NCBI GenBank assembly: GCA_963693085.1
Contig: OY856411.1
Location: forward strand, 117,825,267 to 117,889,266
DNA length: 64,000 bases
Direction: 5' to 3'
Source of the DNA: Alisma plantago-aquatica
Lineage: Eukaryota > Streptophyta > Magnoliopsida > Alismatales > Alismataceae
Shown here piece after piece: positions 58,252 to 64,000 of the stretch. The notes below the pieces were generated by a model that saw nothing but the letters and a program-made list of their open reading frames with translations, did not search any database and was not told the DNA's origin. A program made the translations under genes and the position numbers. The first letter of the stretch is position 1. Every line of letters starts with the position of its first letter.

Positions 58252-60813
58252 TTAGTCATAATTGTCATCATTGTCAATAAAATTATATTTAAAAATTCCC
58301 ACTCTTTGTGGGACTTTTGCCCATTCTTCTCTTACAGCATCTAATCATCTCTCGTATAGGGAGCATGTATATCGAAACGCTTTCCACCTGTGATGAAGTC
58401 AGCAGTTTTAAAGACCTGCAAAGAGAATGGTGTATATATATAATTAATAATATATAATAAGATTGATATATTTCATATTATATAATGAGACTATGTATAA
58501 TACCTGTTGTATCTTATCAATTTCCATTATGACATGTTTGATGATTAGGTCCATAAATCACATCACATAGTAGGCACATGTCCAGCCGTTGTCTTGTGTA
58601 GCACACTATAAATTGAAACATACAGAATATTCAAAAATACAAATAACCACAGTTCACATAAATAATATATACATTGGAGTCAGGAAATTACTTTCACATT
58701 CTCCTAAATTAGTGACAGATCCTTTTTCCTGGGGACCTTTCCTCCATCTTTTTTGTACTCTTGTAAAGCCCTACATATGTTAATGTAACACATTAAATTG
58801 CATAATTAAATAGTAATGTAGTAACAGATTTTAACAGATATAAGAACATGAAATATTTCTCACGAGAATAATGGCCTTTTAATTGCATGTCCATATAATG
58901 TATCTAACTCATTCCCCGCAGGATCTAGATAATAGACAGTGAACGTCTTGGGGACAATAACTAGTAACTCCTAATGCTTACCACTACATGTAAGAAAGTA
59001 GAAAATTAATAACTCAAAATCCACAATAAAAATGTAATTTGCTTTTATCAAATTATAAGCAAAGTAAACTTACTCGACATTGAATGGAGCTATTATCACC
59101 GTCTTATTATTTTTATCAAAATATTGAAAAGTATCACAGCAGTATGAAGTAACTGAATATGGGTCTGCATCTACATGACTAATCAAAGATGGAACTAAAA
59201 ATCCCACATGGGAAAACCCATAATTTGTACTTATCTTGTGTAAGTGGCTGCAAAACATGTGTTATGTATGCATTAATATATAAAAAAAACATATCACTGT
59301 ATATAAAACAAGGTATATGGATGTATAAACAAGATCTCACCATATCCAAAGCTCTATCATAGATGTGTTCAGCCATTCATAACTAAACAACTCCAAAATA
59401 TCTTGTATAAATATCTTGTTTTCATATGATTGACCTGCATTAATACCTATGCATTAATACGTATGCAGAACTTGTATTACGTATGTATTAATATGTATCC
59501 TAAACTTGTATAAATAGATTGTTATCTTATGATTTACCTGCAGCATCCTCCAGAATAGTAACATTTATAGGGCAATGTGGATCATGTTCGCCGATCCATA
59601 CTGCCACACCCCTACAATTAGGACCTATCGAGGCGTGTAGGTCCCTTGTAAGCCAACTTAGTAGTTGAGGAGGTGGAGGCCGAGATGTAGTGGGTCTCGT
59701 CTTTTTGACCTGTATATATAATTTCAGATCAATTGACTCATATATACACACTAACAAATTAAAGTAATGGAAAATTATCATGCAATATCAGTATAGAGGA
59801 CATCCTCTTCGGGCCACAATATCACTCCGCCTACTGCCTCACCAAGTGTTTCAACATCTGGGTGTGCATGAGGCAGTGCAAGATCCGTCCAGTCGGGGAA
59901 TACATGTATCGGGCTCACACGGACCACACCATCTGGTACTAGATGCCCATGAAACATGCACCCTTTAAGGGGTGGGTAAGCCGACGCCTCTGCAACGATA
60001 TATTCTTGACTTTTTAGTCAGTATGGCTTCAAACCCTACAAAGTTACGTAAAGAATGTTATATGCATATATACACAAACATATCATCTTTAACATACTAG
60101 CTATTATGTGATAAAAATACTTACAGAGGACGTGCTAGGTAGTGGGTCTACAGGATTACTCCCAACTACTTCTACAGTAGGAGAAGAGCGGTCCGCCACA
60201 GGTACTGTCTGAGTGGCAGGTTGAGACGCCTGCCACTTCACCATCGCTTCTTGGATTCTCTTCTCAATTAATGAATCTACCTATATATGGATAACAGAAA
60301 TGCTAGCTTATGATTACTGAATTCCCTTTTGCAATAACATTCTAAAAAAAGAATAGGTTACCTCTACTTGTGAAAGTCCCACTTTTGGGACAGGTTTGCG
60401 CTGGGATGGCCCAAAGAATGCTTTGATGCCCACACCAATGCTTGCACCCCTAACACATCCAGGATGCTCTGAGTTACCCAGAACAACTGTCAGTTCATCC
60501 CTTGTGCCCTCAGGGATGAACTTGCCTTCCTTCCTCTGCTCGTGCAGCTCTCGCTAATCACCATCAATAAAAATTAATAAGTAAACATAACAATAATCAA
60601 TATCAATTGATTGTTCTAAGAGTTGATTTTTATCATTTTTGCAGCCGCCTCAATAGTTGCGGGCTTCGGCATGTCTCCCTTCTTATTTTTCCTCCCAGCT
60701 ATCCACATAGCATGGCGAGGCAGAGGTGCGGGAGCAGTAGTAGAGGACTCTGCAGTCTCCTGAGTAGCACTAGGCTGAGCATATCCTCTTGGACCCATTG
60801 TGTGGTCGTGCAC
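58252..60813 (-). pseudogene. CACTA accessory protein with Ulp1-like (C48) cysteine protease, multi-exon, decayed
   Basis: Minus strand from 60813: DHTMGPRGYAQPSATQE and MWIAGRKNKKGD; an exon (about 60363-60560) with RDELTVVLGNSEHPG and RGASIGVGIKAFFGPSQRK, as in plant CACTA (Transposase_24-like) proteins; an exon with LIEKRIQEAMVKWQ; then FHGHLVPDGVVRVSPIHVFP and LGEAVGGVILWPEEDV; LLSWLTRDLHASIG; EWLNTSMIELW; and the protease. The protease has HIS in a KTVIIAPFNVE / H-stop-ELLVIVPKTFTVYYLDP stretch (58880-59260), the Asp in YYLDP, and Gln and Cys in QDNGWTCAYYVM (about 58570-58610). The stop after His and the stop after YYVM replace Trp or Arg codons. Ends with TAA at 58252-58254. Introns have GT/AG ends where checked (donor at about 60360). 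Confidence 0.75.
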
Positions 60814-60860
60814 ATTCAGTGCATGCCTTGCTCTTTGTGCCTCACTGAGGGCCTAGTTAG

Positions 60861-61190
60861 TTAGCACATTGATTTGGTTAGCATATCTACGTCATCGTAG
60901 GCAATTTCTTCTTCCACACAAGCACTGCTATCGACATCCACTGATTTTAGGTTTGAAATCTCTCCATGCCAGTGCCATTCTGTATAGCCTTGTACAATCC
61001 CGTTGCACATGACATGACTTTTGATTTTGTCACCACTGCTGACTTTCAAGTTGTTACCGCAATGCCTACATGGATAGTAGAACCTATCTCCAGTTTGTTT
61101 CCTATGTTCCTCGACAAATCTAATAAACTGGTCAAGACCAGAAATAAACTCAGGGGTGTAGCGATTTGGAATGGACATCCATGATCTATC
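60861..61190 (-). pseudogene. CACTA transposase N-terminal (transposase-associated) domain; catalytic core absent
   Basis: MSIPNRYTPEFISGLDQFIR, then YYPCRHCGNN and a HV...GI.QGYTEWHWHGE segment: the transposase-associated domain (Cys-x2-Cys) that opens TNP2-type CACTA transposases. Upstream in frame is IDRSW, where the family usually begins MDRSW, so the normal ATG seems changed to ATA; the first in-frame ATG is at 61176-61178. The TNP2 catalytic core should follow but the next gene starts within about 50 bp, so the core has been deleted. The element is non-autonomous. Confidence 0.75.
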
Positions 61191-61199
61191 TATTCTATG

Positions 61200-61330
61200 A
61201 TCAAAGAGAAAACAAATATATATTAGAATAAGATTAGGGTCTAGGGTTAAAAGATTAGGGTTTATGGTTAAAACTTTAGGGTTTATTGTTAAAGCTTTAG
61301 GGTTTAAGGTCTTATATATAATTAATGGTT
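61200..61330. repeat. Degenerate TTTAGGG-like minisatellite
   Basis: Three to four units of about 25 bp containing TTAGGGTTTA (e.g. 61254, 61280, 61307). Probably an intron or leader of the minus-strand gene. Confidence 0.6.
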
Positions 61331-61340
61331 AAAACATCCT

Positions 61341-62087
61341 AAGTGAGATTAAGTGTTCAAGAACAGTCCCAAACCAGGGACTATCTAAGATTTACTCCTA
61401 ATGAGTAAATCTTGGATAGGTTTCTAGGCCAACAAATACATGTGTTGTCATTCTTATATATAATAAATGTGTACCACCTATCCCATTCTTAAACACCTAA
61501 TCTCACTAGTAAGTGTATAATGTGTATTGGGTTTTCAAGAAAATTTTGGCAGTATTTCCCTACTGTTCTTGAAGTACATATGTACTTAGAGAACAAACGG
61601 GGAAATGTTACTGAAATTCTCTTGAAAACCCAATACACATTATACACTTACACCCTAAGTGAGATTAGGTGTTCAAGAACAGTCCCAAATCGGGGACTAT
61701 CCAAGATTTACTCCTAATGAGCAAATCTTGGATGGGTTTCTAGGCCAACAAATACATATGTTGTCATTCTTGTATATAATAAATGTGTACCACCTATCCC
61801 ATTATTGAACACCTAATCTCACTAGTAAGTGTATAATGTGTATTGGGTTTTCAAAAAAAATTTGGCAGAATTTCCTAGCAGTTCTCCAAGTACGTATGTA
61901 CTTAGAGAACAAACGGGGAAATACTACTGAAATTTTCTTGAAAACCCAATACACGTTATACGCTTACATCCTAAGTGAAATTAGGTATTCAAGAACAGTC
62001 CCAAACTGGGGACTATCCAAAATTTACTCCTAATGAGTAAATCTTGGACGGGTTTCTAGGCCAACAAATACATGTGTTGTCATTCTT
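61341..62087. repeat. 316-bp tandem repeat, 2.4 copies, each with two large inverted repeats
   Basis: AAGTGAGATTA recurs at 61341, 61657 and (as AAGTGAAATTA) 61973, period exactly 316 bp. Hairpin 1: arm 61341-61363 pairs with 61486-61507 (about 21 of 23). Hairpin 2: arm 61510-61547 (TAAGTGTATAATGTGTATTG...) pairs with 61614-61650, 37 bp with one mismatch, and weaker pairing continues to a loop at ACATATGT (61576). Copy 2 repeats both. Two short open frames (61520-61717, 61836-62033) are products of the repeat. Confidence 0.9.
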
Positions 62088-62630
62088 ATACCTATAATCC
62101 CAGTTTCATCATCCATATCCTATGTTTTGTGTAAAATCATTTAATCATGCCTGTCAGTAAATACTAAATAGTAAATTAGTGATTGCCATACTGCTAACAA
62201 AAAGAAATATTACTCAACAATCAAGCATTTTAAATAATATTTCACTGCATCAAAATTATTTATTTCAAACAAACTGCATCGAAATTGCCTCATTATGGGA
62301 AAAATTAGTCATAATAATGCCCAATCCTATTTAAATCAAACAAAATATCACCTATGTCTGAGAAAAAATTAATATCTCAAATATCACCTACGCATGAGAT
62401 TATGTTGGAGTTAATATTATGTCTTCTGCAGTCATTTAATCTAAAAAAACACTCCCTTTAAAAAATCCTATTGTTTCTATGAACACACTCATATACATAT
62501 CCGATCTACTGTGGTTTAAGGATTGACTTAATACATGAATTTGCTCACACCCTACCACTGTCAACATCACAATAAGAAGAAACAGTAGCAACAACAGTGA
62601 CACAACAAAAATGCTCCCCACCACCGTCAA
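62088..62630. other. AT-rich CACTA non-coding region (probable 5' intron)
   Basis: No gene or repeat recognised. It lies between the GC-rich leader and the transposase domain on the minus strand. Confidence 0.4.
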
Positions 62631-62636
62631 GTCAGC

Positions 62637-62999
62637 TCACCACCACGAGGGAGAAGAGGAGGAAGAGGGTACCTCGAGCGGTGGCGGCGACCAGCAGGTG
62701 CGAGCAACGAGCAGCGAGTAGGTGAGGAGCTCCATAGAGTGGCAGTGCCGACCAGCAGGTGCAGAGCAGGTACGGCGGTGAAGGAGAACGGTGGTAGGGC
62801 ACCGGCGAGCACAGAGGGCCTTCGTGGCGGCGGCCGGCCAGGAGAGCAGCGGTCGGAGCACCAGAAAATGGCGGCGGAAGAGGCGAGCGGCAGCAAAGGA
62901 GAAGCTAGCGGCAGTGAGCAAAGGAATCGCCAGACCTAAAACCCTCAATCGTGTGAGAATGAATGAAATAGAGAAAAGGGAAGAGTCTGGCTCACGCAA
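62637..62999 (-). other. GC-rich 5' leader or first exon of the CACTA gene
   Basis: CpG-rich block in an AT-rich region with purine-rich top strand. A 120-residue minus-strand frame starts at 62999 but is low complexity (Ser/Arg/Leu/Pro) with a competing frame, so translation is doubtful. Position just inside the 5' subterminal array fits a promoter-proximal leader. Confidence 0.45.
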
Positions 63000-63014
63000 G
63001 TGTTGTTAAGTGAA

Positions 63015-63595
63015 CAATAAGTGTCGGTTATTAGCAATAACTGACACTTAAATCTATAGGCGTTGGTTACCAACAAAAAACCGACACTTCTATTTCACTT
63101 ATAGTCATCGGTTCAAACAAGCAAAACCGACGTCTATATATAGATGCCGACAAAAATAAATGTTCTCGTATTAAGACCATATTTTTCGGTTTCCGTGTAA
63201 AAAGTGACGCTATATGGTGGTGAAAATTTTCACGGTTAAGCACGTGGAAACACATCGGCGTCTGTTACTATAAGACAACTGACGACAAAAATTGGTCAAA
63301 TTTCTATTTTGTAGAAAACCTTTAGTTGTCAGTTTCTTTGTTAATAACTGACGCTGTATATCAAATTTTGGAGGTAATTTTTTTCACTCGAAAAATTAGA
63401 TTTGGCGGTCAATTTTTAGCGTGGGTTTCTTATTTGGGAACTGACACTAAATAGAAAGAGATACTCGTGTCTGGTCGCCCTTCACAGATAGATGTCGGTT
63501 TCATTATTTAACCGACGATGTATTGTTTAGGCGTCGGTTTTTGTATACAACTGACGCATTTAAATGTGACGTTATAAGTCATTTCTGTAGTAGTA
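63015..63595. repeat. CACTA right subterminal repeat region
   Basis: About twelve degenerate GTGTCGGTTA / AACCGACGTC words in both orientations, a counterpart of the left array, ending in the terminal inverted repeat. Confidence 0.85.
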
Positions 63596-63766
63596 AAACC
63601 ATCCTTCCCATTGCATAGTTGCTAATGCGGTCTATTGGTATAAGGGGAATATGACAATAAAAGTTTTGTTTCTGATGTCTACGCTGTAGCCATATTTCCC
63701 TACATTTAGAAGGTTAAACTCTAGGATTTTTCCTAGTGATTGGTGCACAAACAACAAACATCAATT

Positions 63767-63783
63767 TGGCGCCATACCGGGGA
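63767..63783 (+). other. Primer binding site of the plus-strand element
   Basis: TGGCGCCATACCGGGGA, close to the Athila-type TGGCGCCGTTGCCGGGGA but one base shorter in the middle. It begins 3 nt after the LTR ends. Confidence 0.7.
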
Positions 63784-64000
63784 TGCCATCATTTATTTTC
63801 TAAACCTGGTCGCTCATGTATTTAGAATTTTCTTCTTTCTTTTCATAAATCAAGTTTGGTTCCATAATTTTTAGTTTGTTTCGTAATTTTAATCTTGTTT
63901 TATAATTTCTTAGTTTGTCTATAATTTTAGGATTCTTCTATAATTTTGTTCCTTCTTTATAGTTCATTTTACTTTGTAGCTTTAGTTGTTTTGTATTTTT
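63784..64000 (+). other. Leader of the plus-strand element, cut by the window edge
   Basis: T-rich with repeated TTTTAGTTTG/TATAATTTT words, usual for an untranslated leader before gag. No coding start seen. Confidence 0.5.

Larger units (their letters stand above)
57298..63595 (-). mobile_element. CACTA (En/Spm) transposon, 6.3 kb
   Basis: Left end CACTACTATAGAATAGG. Right end ...TTTCTGTAGTAGTA, whose complement TACTACTACAGAAA differs from CACTACTA at the first base. 3-bp duplications AAA flank both ends (57295-57297, 63596-63598). Subterminal arrays of GTGTCGGTT / AACCGACGC units lie at both ends. Coding sequence is on the minus strand, so the right end is the 5' end. It lies within the U5 of a plus-strand LTR. 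Confidence 0.9.
55342..63763 (+). mobile_element. 5' LTR of a plus-strand gypsy element, split by a CACTA transposon
   Basis: The right edge is well defined: ...AACAAACATCA at 63763, followed by a primer site. The left edge is inferred at TGTTGGTATG (55342). Without the CACTA the LTR is about 2.1 kb. It contains a motif array (56520-56830) and a TATA box (CTCCTATAAATAGAGGG, about 56886-56902). The interior begins at 63764 and runs off the window. Confidence 0.6.

Noticed and set aside
61520..62033. Two near-identical 65-residue frames
   Set aside because: They are the two copies of the 316-bp hairpin repeat; no codon-level signal or domain.
61341..62087. CRISPR-like array
   Set aside because: Only 2.4 copies of a long unit, no short regular repeats with unique spacers, and the DNA is from a plant.
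62637..62999. 120-residue minus-strand frame as a real protein
   Set aside because: Low complexity in a GC-rich leader with an equally long competing frame; no domain.

Overview
The window is plant nuclear DNA made almost entirely of transposable elements. I found no host gene, rRNA or tRNA that I could support. Signs of a flowering plant: Athila-type Ty3/gypsy elements with aspartate-tRNA-like primer sites, chromovirus-like elements with initiator-Met primer sites, an L1-type LINE with a plant-style RNase H tail, an En/Spm (CACTA) transposon carrying a Ulp1-like protease, and a hAT transposase. I cannot name a species. The nested nests and very long LTRs suggest a large, repeat-rich genome. 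Almost every coding region is broken by stops or frameshifts.

Layout. 1-2714: 3' part of a hAT transposon sitting in the gag of an Athila-like element A (gag 2715-4160, primer site 4293-4310, 5' LTR from 4316), all minus strand apart from the hAT. 6271-11570: minus-strand element B (reverse transcriptase with an internal repeat, protease, gag, primer site, 5' LTR). 11571-18640: two minus-strand gag(-protease) elements, C and D, that share one LTR (12308-14752). About 18650-20707: plus-strand chromovirus LTR remnant with a 247-bp LINE stub inside it.

20819-51871 is a nest of dated insertions. Element G (minus, LTRs of about 3.9 kb, almost no interior) holds element F (25392-43548; gag-protease-ATHILA ORF) in its interior. 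F holds element H (32399-41357; 3.2-kb LTRs, no coding capacity) inside its 5' LTR. A 4.4-kb LINE sits in G's right LTR (45256-49632). Target-site duplications support F (ATCTC) and H (GTTTG) exactly, and G approximately.

51872-64000: a stretch with no recognisable gene, then plus-strand LTR remnants and the LTR of one more element (about 55342-63763, primer site 63767-63783), itself split by a 6.3-kb CACTA transposon (57298-63595, AAA duplications). The CACTA carries a decayed minus-strand transposase-associated domain, a CACTA accessory protein with a Ulp1-like protease, and a 316-bp tandem array whose units are large hairpins.

How the parts relate: F, G, H and C/D lack reverse transcriptase and integrase, so they could only have moved using enzymes from relatives elsewhere. 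Several unrelated LTRs carry arrays of short palindromic motifs upstream of their TATA boxes, and these arrays plus the CACTA hairpin array are the least explained structures here.
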